Positions 1 to 9,055 of a stretch of DNA of 29,991 nucleotides are shown in pieces. Source of the DNA: CAZBGQ01 sp964491515 (GTDB lineage Bacteria; Patescibacteriota; Gracilibacteria; UBA1369; UBA12473). The notes under the pieces are model-generated. The model saw only the letters and a program-made list of their open reading frames with translations, did not search any database and was not told the origin of the DNA. The translations under genes and the position numbers were made by a program. The stretch lies in contig CAZBGQ010000022.1 in assembly GCA_964491515.1 (NCBI GenBank), forward strand, positions 1 to 29,991. The letters run 5' to 3'. Numbering within the stretch: the stretch's first letter is position 1; every line of letters begins with the position of its first letter.

Positions 1-43
1 CAACTTGCCTTATTTAAGCCTAATTGTGTAGGTTAAGCAAATT

Positions 44-2647
44 CTATTTTTTGCCTTTTCTTGGTATTTGCTTTTTTGGGGATGGGAGTTCTTTCTTTCC
101 TTCATTGATTTCTTTTCGTTCGGTGTTCTTGCTCCATCTCATGATTTTGTCTTCAACAAGTTGGCGGGGTTTTGCGTAGCGTTCACGTGAAAGTTTAATG
201 ATCTTTTCTCGACGTCCTGGTTCTATTTCTAGAGAGGCGTCTGGCGGTGGGAGTGTGTCTGCGGAAAAGGTCTGGGACGGCATTCCATCGATAAGTAGTC
301 GGCTGTAAATGGTGTATTTGTTGAGACTCACAAGGTCATTAGGGGTCGCTACCTCGGCATACTGCTGTGATAGGTACTCAGCGTCGTCGTAACCCACCTG
401 GAACGAGAGCATGCTACCCACATTCCCAAATACGGCATCACGGACTTCTTCGGGCATTTGTGCAATGTACTGATTGGCCATGGTTAGATTGAGGCGGTAT
501 TTTCGAGCTTCGGAGAGAATGGTGGAAAATGATTCTGTGGCAAAGTTTTGGAACTCATCCACGTAGAGGTAGAAATCTTTGCGTTCTTCTTCTGGTTGAT
601 TGGCTCGGCTCATGGCATCCAGCTGGAATTTGGTGATCATCATGGCTCCCAAGAGTGATGAATTGTCTTCTCCTATCTTACCTTTTGATAGATTGACGAT
701 TACGATTTTACTTTTGTCCATTGCGAATCTCAGGTCTATTGAACTCTTGGGTTGCCCTACTATATTTCGAATGATGGGACTGGAAAGGAATTGTCCCACT
801 TTGTTCTGAATGGGTGAAATGGCTTCGCTTTTGAATTTGTCATTCCATTTGTCAAATTCACCGTCCCAGAATCCACGAACCACAGGATCTTCTATTTTCT
901 TGACTACGCGTCGTTTGAATTCTTCATCCTGTAGGATCCGAGTGATTCCTAACATGGTAGTATCTGGATAACTTAAGAGAGAAAGAATGACGTTGCGTAG
1001 GATGTGCTCGAGGCGTGGCCCCCAACTTTCGGCGTATATTTTCTTAAAAATCCCAACCACTCCTGATGAAATGACAGTATTGAAGGTAGGGTCTGGGCTT
1101 TCAAGCATATTGAAAGAAACAGGAAATTCTCGATCAGAGGGATCGAAAACTATCACATCATTAGTCCGGCTTGGTGGCACAAAATCAAGGATCTTGTCAG
1201 CTAGATCTCCGTGTGGGTCTACTACTCCGATTCCCTTTCCATTTTGTATGTCTGAGAAAATCATATTCTCTAAAAGGGTGGTTTTCCCCATACCGGTTTT
1301 TCCGATGATGTACATGTGCCGACGGCGGTCATCCGCCCTAATTCCAAACTCTTGATGCATTCCGCGATAGTTGGTTTTTCCTAGTAGGGTTATCTTGTCT
1401 TCACCTTCTGTTTCTACTGTTGGAAGATTGGTGGGAGACTCAATCTTTCTGGATTTAACCCAGTCGATATTAGGTGTTTGTACCACGTGGCTTGGGAAAT
1501 GGTAGATGGTCGCTAATTCTTCTACATTGTGTAGCATGTTGTTCCTTAAAATCATTCGATGTTTGAAGCGTTGCCACATTTCTTCACCTCTTTTGAATGG
1601 AGTCATTTGAAATCCATTTAGCTGGGGAATATTAAATTGCTGAAAGGTTCCGGCTATTTCCTTTACTTTGAGTTCGGCTGATTTCATGTCTCCGTTAGAT
1701 GGGAGATAAGCGATCCTAATATTTGTTTCGTACATCATTCGTCCAATCTTGTCGGTGCAAGCCTCTATGATGGTTTCTCTATCGTGTTGTTTGGATGAAC
1801 GTTCCTCCATGTCATCTCCATCATTGCCACCTCCACCTCCAACTACAATGTTCATTCCTCCCTTGAATCCGGACATTTTTCGTCGAATCCAGAAAATTAT
1901 ATAGAGCGGGAAAAAAACAATTCGTGGCCATACTTTGCGTGTTCCTACTACATTGATGTAGAGATTCTGGAGTCGTTCAATACTTCCGTAGATTCCTTTG
2001 TTTACTATTCTCAAAATTTCGGTGTATTTTATCCTCCATTTATCCTCGAGTGGCGTCATGGCGATCTGAATCCATGCTTCATCATTCGGGTGATTGAGCT
2101 TAGCAAGAGCTGAAGTGATTCCTGCCATAGGGTCGGCTGCGATTCTTGTGAGTTTATCTTCGAATTGAGGGTATCGTTTGATTGGATAAACCATGGGGTC
2201 GGTGTGTGTCAGTTCAATTCCTACCACTGCCTGTTTTTGTGAGTACTTTTTGAAAGTTTTATTGGAAGGTTTAGCTAGTGCCTTGGAATCTTTGGGGGCT
2301 GACGGGGCCTCGGGTTCTCTTATCTCGACAGATTGGTCTAAGTCGTCTGTTATGTAGTCTTCTTCTTCGAAAATCTCCACATTGGGATAGTGGGCGTAAA
2401 TTTGGCTTTCAATGAGGTTTTTGTACTGACTGGGGCAAGTGACTAGAAATCGAATGTGTCGTTTTTGGTGAATGATTTCCAGGCTTACGCGCTCTCCTCT
2501 AATGCCAAACAGCCGTTTGTACCATGGTATGTTTTCTTGAATGGCGTGGATTGCAGAAAAAATTTGCTCCCCTACAATTGGTCCGGGTCCGGGCTCAATT
2601 TCTTTCGGAACACGTATACATAGAATGGTGCGCTTGGGGAGGCTCAT
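44..2647 (-). CDS. Membrane-anchored VirD4/HerA-like type IV secretion ATPase
   Basis: 867 aa. A P-loop ATPase of the VirD4/TraD/HerA superfamily, of the kind annotated in CPR genomes as a type IV secretion system DNA-binding domain protein. Walker A is GKTGMGKTT at about residues 449-457, followed by VVDPHGD (about 475-481). Walker B is YLYVDEFQ at about 693-700, and ANQY (about 724-727) fits the downstream sensor motif. A single hydrophobic segment lies at about 239-254, with basic residues and then a run of glycines (264-274) after it. The first 230 residues form a separate soluble domain that I cannot name. The likely role is an inner-membrane motor that moves DNA or protein, or assembles a surface structure. 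No other secretion genes are adjacent. The start ATG has TAAAC 7 nt upstream and no Shine-Dalgarno sequence. The superfamily call is firm; the substrate is unknown. Confidence 0.85.
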   Translation of the reverse strand: MSLPKRTILCIRVPKEIEPGPGPIVGEQIFSAIHAIQENIPWYKRLFGIRGERVSLEIIHQKRHIRFLVTCPSQYKNLIESQIYAHYPNVEIFEEEDYITDDLDQSVEIREPEAPSAPKDSKALAKPSNKTFKKYSQKQAVVGIELTHTDPMVYPIKRYPQFEDKLTRIAADPMAGITSALAKLNHPNDEAWIQIAMTPLEDKWRIKYTEILRIVNKGIYGSIERLQNLYINVVGTRKVWPRIVFFPLYIIFWIRRKMSGFKGGMNIVVGGGGGNDGDDMEERSSKQHDRETIIEACTDKIGRMMYETNIRIAYLPSNGDMKSAELKVKEIAGTFQQFNIPQLNGFQMTPFKRGEEMWQRFKHRMILRNNMLHNVEELATIYHFPSHVVQTPNIDWVKSRKIESPTNLPTVETEGEDKITLLGKTNYRGMHQEFGIRADDRRRHMYIIGKTGMGKTTLLENMIFSDIQNGKGIGVVDPHGDLADKILDFVPPSRTNDVIVFDPSDREFPVSFNMLESPDPTFNTVISSGVVGIFKKIYAESWGPRLEHILRNVILSLLSYPDTTMLGITRILQDEEFKRRVVKKIEDPVVRGFWDGEFDKWNDKFKSEAISPIQNKVGQFLSSPIIRNIVGQPKSSIDLRFAMDKSKIVIVNLSKGKIGEDNSSLLGAMMITKFQLDAMSRANQPEEERKDFYLYVDEFQNFATESFSTILSEARKYRLNLTMANQYIAQMPEEVRDAVFGNVGSMLSFQVGYDDAEYLSQQYAEVATPNDLVSLNKYTIYSRLLIDGMPSQTFSADTLPPPDASLEIEPGRREKIIKLSRERYAKPRQLVEDKIMRWSKNTERKEINEGKKELPSPKKQIPRKGKK

Positions 2648-2693
2648 GGGAAAAGTTTACCATATTCCCTATCTTGTGGACAGGTTGTTCATT

Positions 2694-3065
2694 CTATGCC
2701 TTTTTATCCTTTTTGTCAAGGTATGTCTTAAGGATAATTTGTGCAGCTACGGCGTCATCTCCTCCTGAAAGGTTGGCTTGAATGGTGGTCCATCGCTCAT
2801 CTATGAGCTCGATGGGCACGTCGAAATCTCTCAGTTTTTCTATGAATTCTCTTGTCTCTGTCGTTTGTGCTGTTTCTTCTCCGGAAAGGCTCAATGGGAT
2901 TCCAACTATTAGCAGTACAATTTTCTCATCCTTAATGAGTGTCTTTATCCTGTTTAGGTGGTCTTTACTTATGGTTTCACGTGGGAAAGCCACTGATTGT
3001 TCTGGGTCGGTAATAGCAACCCCAATCCGTTGTTTTCCGTAATCAAGTGCCAGAATTTTTCCCAT
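2694..3065 (-). CDS. ruvX: RuvX/YqgF-family putative Holliday junction resolvase
   Basis: 123 aa, slightly shorter than the usual 135-150. RNase H-fold protein of the YqgF/RuvX family, linked in other bacteria to Holliday junction resolution and 16S rRNA 5'-end processing. The N-terminus ALDYGKQRIGVAITD carries the first catalytic Asp (D8). The family's VGIPLSLSGEE segment lies at about 54-64, and DERWTT at 89-94. The last acidic site is GGDDAVAAQIIL, at about 101-112. The ATG follows the rplI stop by 2 nt, so the two are co-transcribed. It is followed after 46 nt by the VirD4-like gene. Confidence 0.93.
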   Translation of the reverse strand: MGKILALDYGKQRIGVAITDPEQSVAFPRETISKDHLNRIKTLIKDEKIVLLIVGIPLSLSGEETAQTTETREFIEKLRDFDVPIELIDERWTTIQANLSGGDDAVAAQIILKTYLDKKDKKA

Positions 3066-3067
3066 AA

Positions 3068-3517
3068 TTACTTTTCAGCCTCCACGACTATTTTGAGGTT
3101 TGCGCTAACCGCATCGGTGAGTTTAACAGTGGCTCGGTAGTCCCCTACTTCTTTGATTGGATCTTCTAGCTGGATCATGTTTTTATCCAGATCCACTTTG
3201 AGATGTTTTTCAAGTTCTGTGAGTACGTTTTTCTCGGTAATGGCAGCGTAGAGTTTTCCTTTAGTAGTGGTTTTTTGGCAGAAGGTAATGGTCATTTTTT
3301 CGATTTTCTTTCCGAAATCCTCTGCTTTGGCTAACATGTCTTCTTTTCGTTGTTCTCGTTGTTTTTGTTGCTCGAGGATCTGCTTCATTAGCTTAGGTGT
3401 CACCCTTAATGCTTTGGCACGAGGCGCTAGGAAGTTACGGAAATAACCTGGTTTTACTGTTTTAACTTCGCCTTTTTGTCCAAGGTTGGGGACATCTTTT
3501 GTGAGAACAATCTGCAT
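3068..3517 (-). CDS. rplI: 50S ribosomal protein bL9
   Basis: 149 aa, the normal length. bL9 binds 23S rRNA with its N-domain and reaches out from the L1 side of the ribosome. The family's N-terminus MQIVLTKDVPNLGQKGEV and the PGYFRNFLAPRAKA stretch are clear. A longer in-frame frame begins at 3556 but adds 13 non-conserved residues and overlaps the end of the solute-binding protein gene, so I chose 3517. TTAAC lies 10 nt before this ATG and there is no Shine-Dalgarno sequence. bL9 is reported missing in some CPR groups, so its presence narrows the taxonomic choice. It lies between the solute-binding protein gene and ruvX. Confidence 0.97.
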   Translation of the reverse strand: MQIVLTKDVPNLGQKGEVKTVKPGYFRNFLAPRAKALRVTPKLMKQILEQQKQREQRKEDMLAKAEDFGKKIEKMTITFCQKTTTKGKLYAAITEKNVLTELEKHLKVDLDKNMIQLEDPIKEVGDYRATVKLTDAVSANLKIVVEAEK

Positions 3518-3527
3518 TTTAGGGGTG

Positions 3528-3532
3528 GTTAA
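3528..3532 (-). promoter_or_regulatory. TTAAC motif upstream of rplI start
   Basis: On the minus strand TTAAC ends 10 nt before the rplI ATG, inside the 23-nt gap after the solute-binding protein gene. This is one of eight such sites. The gene is internal to an operon, so a promoter role is unlikely. A translation-start role is inferred. Confidence 0.45.
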
Positions 3533-3540
3533 GGAATAAT

Positions 3541-5250
3541 TTAGTTTACGCTCCACTCTAATATATTCGCAAATCGATCATGAGGAAAGAGTAGATACGC
3601 AGTGTAGGTGTTTTTTATTCTTTCATCAACTAGAAAATAGTATGTCGGACTATATAGGAAAACGGCAGGCATGTCACTTTTAATGATTTTCCCTAGTGCC
3701 TCCAAGTAATCTTTGCGTTGTTCTTCTTCTCCTTCGAATGTATTGCGAATGGCTTGGATGTTGAAGTCAGCTTTGGCGTTTGCGTAGTTTGACAGGTTCA
3801 ATCCGGTATTTGATTGGCTTGAATGCCAGAATGAATAGGTGTCTAGATTGTAGCCAAGGTTCTGGCCAAATAGGAGTATGTCGTACTCTCTTGCTTGTAC
3901 TTTTTTCTGGAAAGGCTCACTTTCATAGCTTTCAATTGATATCATGACTCCTAGTTTTTCCAGGGATTGCTTGATCATTTCTGCGGTAATACGAGTGATT
4001 TCTTCCTGTTTTTCATTATTTTCATAGGATCTACGGACTAGAGTGAAGCTTAGGATTTTTTCTCCATCTTCGCTTACACGTTTTTTTGTTTCCTCGTCCA
4101 TGCTCCATCCTGCGTCAAAGAAAGAGCCAGCTGCTTCTTGTGGGTTTGGTTGGCTGATCCAATCTTCTTGGTTAAGTTCGAGTAGTGGTGTGTCGATGAT
4201 GCGGTCGTATCCAATGGCATCGATGATTTTTTGCTTATCAATGGCTTTTTGTATACCAAGGCGAATGCTACTTTTTACCAGTTCTTCTTGGTCTGTATCG
4301 AAAAACAGAGCGGTGTATTGAGGTAAGAAGTATTGATTTTCTGTGAATCGTGTTTGGTTTAGATCTTCGAGCCTATACTTTTGTACGCGAGCAATCCCAT
4401 GGAGTTGTCCGGTGGAGCGTTTTAAGTCTTCGTAGGTGGGGAAGGTTGAGAAATTTATGTCGGTTATGTCTGGGCTTAGGTTTTTCCAATAGTCATTAAA
4501 GTAAGCAAGCGAAACCTTGGTTGTTTCGTCGTTATTTCGCGCATACGCTTCTTTGATTTTATAGGGCCCATTTCCTACAGGTTTCTGGTTGAATTCATGA
4601 GTGTCTAGTTCACTTACTTCTACCTCTCCAAGGATGTGTTTAGGTAGTAGCCCCACACTGAGTTGGGTGAAAAAGAATGAGTTGGGCTCATTGAGCGTCA
4701 TGGTTACGGTTTTTTCATCCACTTGCTCTATCGTTACTCCAGAGAAACTGGAACTTAGGATGGGGTTTTCGAATTCTGGATGCTGAATTACATCGTGATA
4801 GGTAAAGTAAACATCGTCTGCAGTGACTGGTTCGTTGTCGTGCCAGAGTAGGTTGTCCTTTAATATGAATGTATAGATGGTTTTTGTCTCATCTAAGGTG
4901 TGAGTGGCAATGTTTTCTACTATTTTTTGCTGCTTGGGGTCGTACTTTGTTAGTCCTTCGAAAATCAAACTTGTGATGTCTCGGTCTACTTCGTTTAGGT
5001 CTGTGTAAACTGGGTTGAGACGTACTATTTCTCCTACGATTCCTTCGTTGTAGTTGTTTCCTCCTTTTACAACCTCGACGATACTCCGTCCGCCCCATAC
5101 ATTATTTCCAACTTTCCATCCGCTGAGGATTAAGATTACCAGGAAAAGCACGCTGATCCAGCGTTCTGTTGGGGAATAAGATTTGATCGTTCTTTTGACA
5201 AGATGCTTCCCGGAAAATGAATGGCGGGAGGCCTTTTTTTTCTTAAACAT
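3541..5250 (-). CDS. ABC-type peptide/oligopeptide solute-binding protein, family 5, membrane-anchored
   Basis: 569 aa. SBP_bac_5 family (DppA/OppA/NikA-like), which captures peptides or other small solutes outside the membrane. Family landmarks are NPVYTDLNEVDRDITSLIFEGL (about 76-97), the FTLKD-like IYTFILKDNLLWHDNEPVTA stretch, and the ADDVYFTYHDV helix. The N-terminus is very basic (KKKK) and is followed by one hydrophobic helix at about 31-46. No Cys lipobox is visible, so it is probably held by an uncleaved signal anchor. No permease or ATPase genes are next to it, so the transporter partner must lie elsewhere or be absent. It follows secG by 11 nt. AAAAC lies 7 nt before the ATG. Confidence 0.9.
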   Translation of the reverse strand: MFKKKKASRHSFSGKHLVKRTIKSYSPTERWISVLFLVILILSGWKVGNNVWGGRSIVEVVKGGNNYNEGIVGEIVRLNPVYTDLNEVDRDITSLIFEGLTKYDPKQQKIVENIATHTLDETKTIYTFILKDNLLWHDNEPVTADDVYFTYHDVIQHPEFENPILSSSFSGVTIEQVDEKTVTMTLNEPNSFFFTQLSVGLLPKHILGEVEVSELDTHEFNQKPVGNGPYKIKEAYARNNDETTKVSLAYFNDYWKNLSPDITDINFSTFPTYEDLKRSTGQLHGIARVQKYRLEDLNQTRFTENQYFLPQYTALFFDTDQEELVKSSIRLGIQKAIDKQKIIDAIGYDRIIDTPLLELNQEDWISQPNPQEAAGSFFDAGWSMDEETKKRVSEDGEKILSFTLVRRSYENNEKQEEITRITAEMIKQSLEKLGVMISIESYESEPFQKKVQAREYDILLFGQNLGYNLDTYSFWHSSQSNTGLNLSNYANAKADFNIQAIRNTFEGEEEQRKDYLEALGKIIKSDMPAVFLYSPTYYFLVDERIKNTYTAYLLFPHDRFANILEWSVN

Positions 5251-5261
5251 AAAAGATGTTT

Positions 5262-5486
5262 TTAAACCACGGATGCTGCAAATGACAGTACAACAAAGAG
5301 TATGGCGAGGACGATGGTGGCGTTGGCCATGACTTTTTCAGCACCACGCTTGGTTCCGTAAAATCCCCCGCCTCCACCTCCTCCGAAAGCAGCTCCTGAG
5401 AGTCCTTCTCCACGGTTTTGAGCAAGAATGAGCATTAGGAGAGCTAGAGCGCTGATGATTTGAAGTATGGCGATGATGGATGACAT
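5262..5486 (-). CDS. secG: Preprotein translocase subunit SecG
   Basis: 74 aa. Small SecYEG accessory subunit. Two hydrophobic helices, at about 4-22 and 52-74, flank the conserved LAQNRGEGLSGAAFGG stretch. The cytoplasmic loop has seven glycines in a row followed by FYGTKRG, which is typical. It lies 24 nt after the YvlD-like gene and 11 nt before the solute-binding protein gene. TTAAC is 9 nt before the ATG, and the stretch between is C-rich rather than purine-rich. Confidence 0.95.
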   Translation of the reverse strand: MSSIIAILQIISALALLMLILAQNRGEGLSGAAFGGGGGGGFYGTKRGAEKVMANATIVLAILFVVLSFAASVV

Positions 5487-5495
5487 TTGAGGGGG

Positions 5496-5500
5496 GTTAA
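5496..5500 (-). promoter_or_regulatory. TTAAC motif upstream of secG start
   Basis: TTAAC on the minus strand, 9 nt before the secG ATG. It is followed by six cytosines, the opposite of a Shine-Dalgarno sequence. The site is internal to an operon. Confidence 0.45.
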
Positions 5501-5510
5501 TTTAAGTGAT

Positions 5511-5900
5511 TTAGCGTGTGCGTTTTAGGAACCAATGGGCAAACCAGTTGGTGATTCCGAAAATTACACCTGCGAAGACGAAGTTTACAACTCCTTCTAT
5601 CTGAAAGTCAATGCTGGTGAAGTCTAAAATTTCCAATAAATTATCTGTTAACCAGAGAATTATCCCGTTGAGAAGGATTAAAAATAGTCCTCCTGTGAAA
5701 AAAATGAGTGGAATTGATAGGAACTTTAGTAATGGTTTTATGAAAAAATTAAGGAAACCGATGACAAAACCGGTAACAACGAAAAATTGCCATCCTCCGG
5801 TGTAGGTCACTCCTTCCAAGAGTTCAATGGTTACGTATAGCGCGACGATATTGAAGCCAAGGCTATACACAAGGCGCTTTAGTGTTCGGGGAAGTCTCAT
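5511..5900 (-). CDS. YvlD/phage_holin_4_2-family small membrane protein
   Basis: 129 aa. Four hydrophobic segments (about 12-27, 38-58, 62-85 and 103-123) and the family's GFLNFFIKPLLKFLSIPL signature. This matches the widespread family often annotated as phage holin family protein (Bacillus YvlD). The name is historical: no prophage genes surround it and the function is unknown. A promoter-like pair at 5907-5936 would start the transcript on the ATG itself, so this may be a leaderless mRNA opening the holin-like/secG/SBP/rplI/ruvX run. Read-through from ileS, 47 nt upstream, is also possible. Confidence 0.85.
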   Translation of the reverse strand: MRLPRTLKRLVYSLGFNIVALYVTIELLEGVTYTGGWQFFVVTGFVIGFLNFFIKPLLKFLSIPLIFFTGGLFLILLNGIILWLTDNLLEILDFTSIDFQIEGVVNFVFAGVIFGITNWFAHWFLKRTR

Positions 5901-5906
5901 GCGAGT

Positions 5907-5936
5907 AGTCTACCTTAGGATTTGGTTGGGTGCCAA
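5907..5936 (-). promoter_or_regulatory. Possible promoter, leaderless, for the YvlD-like gene operon
   Basis: TTGGCA (5931-5936), an 18-nt spacer and TAGACT (5907-5912) on the minus strand. Only 6 nt separate the -10 from the ATG, so the start site would fall on the start codon. The -10 is a moderate match. Confidence 0.4.
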
Positions 5937-5947
5937 GGGTTTGTTAT

Positions 5948-8900
5948 CTAGAGACCTTGGCAACGTGTCACCTCTATGTTCACCTGTTCTCCCTCGAATT
6001 CGATGGTTTTGCTCTGGTCGGAAGCTTTCAACTTTTTGCTGGTGATTTTGGTGGCCAATGTTTCAGTTGCAATGTAGTCGGAGAATGTATCGCGTGCCTC
6101 CCCTACTTCTCCGCTGGAAATGACGGCCACTTGGATACGATCATCCACGTTGTAATTAGCTTCTTTTCTGAGATCTTGAATGGCTCTAACTAAGTCGCGC
6201 ACCAATCCCTCTTGTCTGAGTTCGGGGGTGATTTTGGTGTCTAGAGCGACAACCACTCCATGATCACTTTCGATGTTCATCCCTTCTTCTCCTTCGTATC
6301 CTATTTCAAATTCATTTGGTTGAAAAATGAATTCTCTAAGAGTGAACGTTCCGTCTTCGTTTAATGTTCCTTTCCCAGCTTTGGCTTCTTTGATTATTGT
6401 TTGAACCTCTTTTCCGAATTTGGGTCCAAGTTGTCGTGCATCCGGGCGAATTACTCGTTTGGCAAGTTCGTTGGGATCTTTGGCGACCATGATTTCTTTG
6501 ACGTTGAGTTCCTCTTTTAGGATTTCTAGCTGGTCTTCGTTGAGGAGTGTCTGTTGGTCCTTGGCTAATCCAATTTGGACTTTGGCCAAAGGTTGGCGAT
6601 TCTTAATCTTGGCTTTAGCGCGCGTGGCATTCCCTAGCTGTGCGACAAGTTGTGCTAACTCAATTTCTTGGTTGAGTTTTTCGTCTATGGCGTCTTTGCT
6701 GAATGCTGGCCACTCAGTTAGGTGTACAGACTCCCCTCCTGTTAAATTCTGATAGATGGATTCACTAAGGAATGGCATTACGGGAGCCATGACTTGGCTG
6801 AGCGTCACCAAGGCTGTGTAGAGAGCTTGATAGCCTTCTTCCTTATCCTTGTCGTCCTCGCTCTTCCAGAAACGGCGTCGTGATCGTCGGATGTACCAAT
6901 TGGTCAGGTGTTCGATGAAGTCATTCAAATGTCGAATGGCTTGAAGGTTGTAGTCGTCCATTTCTTCGGTTACATTTTTTAGTAATGTATGAAGCTCTGA
7001 AAGGAGCCATCGATCAAGCTTGTTTGATAGTTTCTTGATGTGTTGAGGCTTGACCATGGTTGGGTTCCACTTATCGATGCGTGCGTAGGTTACAAAAAAG
7101 CTGTAGGAATTCCAGATTGGCAAAATCACGCTTTTAACAATGTTTTCTACTCCCTTCTCTGAGAACCGAAGTGGTTCCGCTTTTACGGCGGGTGACGTCA
7201 TTAAGTAGAAACGTAGTGCGTCGGCTCCGTATCTATCAAAAATCAAATTGGGATCTGGGTAATTCTTGAGGCGTTTGCTCATTTTTTTCCCGTCTTCTGC
7301 CAAAATCATTCCGTTTACTACCACATTTTTGAATGGTGATTTCCCAAAGAGTGCTACTCCCAGTACGGTGAGCGTGTAGAACCAGCCCCGTGTTTGGTCG
7401 AGTCCTTCGGCAATGTATTCTGCGGGGAAGTTTTCTTCGAATTTATCCTTGTTTTCAAAGGGGTAATGCATTTGAGCGTAGGGCATTGATCCGGATTCAA
7501 ACCAACAGTCAAATACATCTTCAATGCGCGTGTAGGTTTTCCCGTCTTTTTCAAAAGTGATGTTGTCGATTAAATGTTTGTGAAGATCCTCAACTTTTTT
7601 ACCGCTGAGTTTTTGAAGTTCTTCGATTCCGCTAATCACGTGGATGTCACCATCCTCGGAACGCCAGATTGGAAGTGGAGTTCCCCAGAAACGATTTCGT
7701 GAGATAGCCCAGTCTCGTGCGTTTTCCAGCCAATCTTGAAATCGTCCATGTCCAACGTGTTCTGGTACCCAATGAACTTTCTTGTTTTCGCTCAGCATTT
7801 TTTGCTTGATCGCTTCTACTTCTACAAACCAGCTTGAGGTCGCATAGTTTAGTAGTGGGCTGTCACATCGCCAGCAGTGAGGATAGGAGTGTTTATATCT
7901 TTCTTGTTTGAATAGTAGTCCCCTTTTATCCAGGTCTTTTGCGATGGCGGCGTCTTTGTCTTTGCAGAATTCACCGACCCATGGTGTTACTTCTTCTTTA
8001 AATTCACCATCCATTCCAACATGCAAAATGATTGGGAGGTTATTTTTTTGGCAGAGTTTCATGTCATCGTCTCCGAATCCTCCAGCCATGTGAACCACGC
8101 CGGTTCCTTCTTCGGTGGCTACGAAATCTCCGTGAAATACGCGCCATAGTTTTTCGGCTCCGTCCATATCTTTGTAGAAATCGAATAGCGGTTTGTATGT
8201 TAAGCCTATTAGGTCTTTCCCCTTAAGTTTTTTCTTTACCGTGAATTCCTCACCCATTTTTTCAACGTAGGTTTCAGCTACAATGTAGCGTTCGTTGTTT
8301 TCGGAGCTTTCTACTTCTACATAGTCTATGTCTTGCCCGACTGCAATGGCCATGTCTCCTGGGAGTGTCCATGTGGTCGTTGTCCATGCAAGTATATAGG
8401 TATTAGGCCTATCTGTGAGTTCAAATTTGACGGTTGAAGCAACGTCGCTGATATCTTGGTAGCCAAGAGTTACTTCAAAATTTGAGAGTGGTGTTACGCA
8501 TCGAGGGCAGACGTGCATTGATTTATGTCCTTCGTAGACAAGGCCTTTTTCCCATAATTGACCAAATACCCACCAGATGGATTCCATAAAATCTGGGTCC
8601 ATGGTCTTGTAGTCATTATCCATGTCAACCCACCGACCCATTCGGTCTACGGTTGCTCTCCATTCATCTGAGTAGCGAGTTACAATACTGCGACATTTCT
8701 CTGAGAAATCATGAACTCCATAATTGTCGACAATGTCTTTGCGTCCGCCTAGTTTAAGTTCTTTTTCTACTTCGTATTCAATAGGCAGTCCATGGCAGTC
8801 CCATCCAAATCGTCTTTCGACGCGCTTTCCTCTCATGGTCCAATAGCGCGGAACCACGTCTTTCATTGTGCCGGCTAATAGGTGTCCGTAGTGGGGTAAT

Positions 8901-9055
8901 CCTGTGGCAAAAGGTGGCCCATCGTAAAATACGTACTCATTGTCTGTGGAATTTCTATCCACTGATTTCTGGAAAGTCTTGTTTTTGTGCCAGTCTGCGA
9001 TGAGCTTTTCCTCTAGTTTTGGGAATGATTGCTTGGGGTCTACAGGTTTGAACAT
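5948..9055 (-). CDS. ileS: Isoleucyl-tRNA synthetase, type 2
   Basis: 1035 aa. Class I synthetase that charges tRNA-Ile. The HIGH motif appears as HYGH at 55-58 within DGPPFATGLPHYGH, and the KMSKS motif as KMSKR near residue 590. The CP1 editing domain is present, with WTTTTWTLPGD. The PFATGLPHYGH context, the GWDCHGLPIEYEVEKEL stretch and the long C-terminal region without the Zn-finger tail match type 2 IleRS. That is the eukaryote-like form which is naturally less sensitive to mupirocin. It sits behind its own promoter and a T-box leader, so charging of tRNA-Ile should control it. The start codon lies in a 14-nt tandem repeat, and ATAAC is 9 nt before it. Confidence 0.96.
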   Translation of the reverse strand: MFKPVDPKQSFPKLEEKLIADWHKNKTFQKSVDRNSTDNEYVFYDGPPFATGLPHYGHLLAGTMKDVVPRYWTMRGKRVERRFGWDCHGLPIEYEVEKELKLGGRKDIVDNYGVHDFSEKCRSIVTRYSDEWRATVDRMGRWVDMDNDYKTMDPDFMESIWWVFGQLWEKGLVYEGHKSMHVCPRCVTPLSNFEVTLGYQDISDVASTVKFELTDRPNTYILAWTTTTWTLPGDMAIAVGQDIDYVEVESSENNERYIVAETYVEKMGEEFTVKKKLKGKDLIGLTYKPLFDFYKDMDGAEKLWRVFHGDFVATEEGTGVVHMAGGFGDDDMKLCQKNNLPIILHVGMDGEFKEEVTPWVGEFCKDKDAAIAKDLDKRGLLFKQERYKHSYPHCWRCDSPLLNYATSSWFVEVEAIKQKMLSENKKVHWVPEHVGHGRFQDWLENARDWAISRNRFWGTPLPIWRSEDGDIHVISGIEELQKLSGKKVEDLHKHLIDNITFEKDGKTYTRIEDVFDCWFESGSMPYAQMHYPFENKDKFEENFPAEYIAEGLDQTRGWFYTLTVLGVALFGKSPFKNVVVNGMILAEDGKKMSKRLKNYPDPNLIFDRYGADALRFYLMTSPAVKAEPLRFSEKGVENIVKSVILPIWNSYSFFVTYARIDKWNPTMVKPQHIKKLSNKLDRWLLSELHTLLKNVTEEMDDYNLQAIRHLNDFIEHLTNWYIRRSRRRFWKSEDDKDKEEGYQALYTALVTLSQVMAPVMPFLSESIYQNLTGGESVHLTEWPAFSKDAIDEKLNQEIELAQLVAQLGNATRAKAKIKNRQPLAKVQIGLAKDQQTLLNEDQLEILKEELNVKEIMVAKDPNELAKRVIRPDARQLGPKFGKEVQTIIKEAKAGKGTLNEDGTFTLREFIFQPNEFEIGYEGEEGMNIESDHGVVVALDTKITPELRQEGLVRDLVRAIQDLRKEANYNVDDRIQVAVISSGEVGEARDTFSDYIATETLATKITSKKLKASDQSKTIEFEGEQVNIEVTRCQGL

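Noticed and set aside
1..43. Bulged inverted repeat after the first gene as a terminator
   Set aside because: Only 4 bp pair next to the loop, one base is bulged and no T-run follows.
5511..5900. Phage holin as a sign of a prophage
   Set aside because: The family name is historical; there are no phage genes, integrase or attachment sites nearby.
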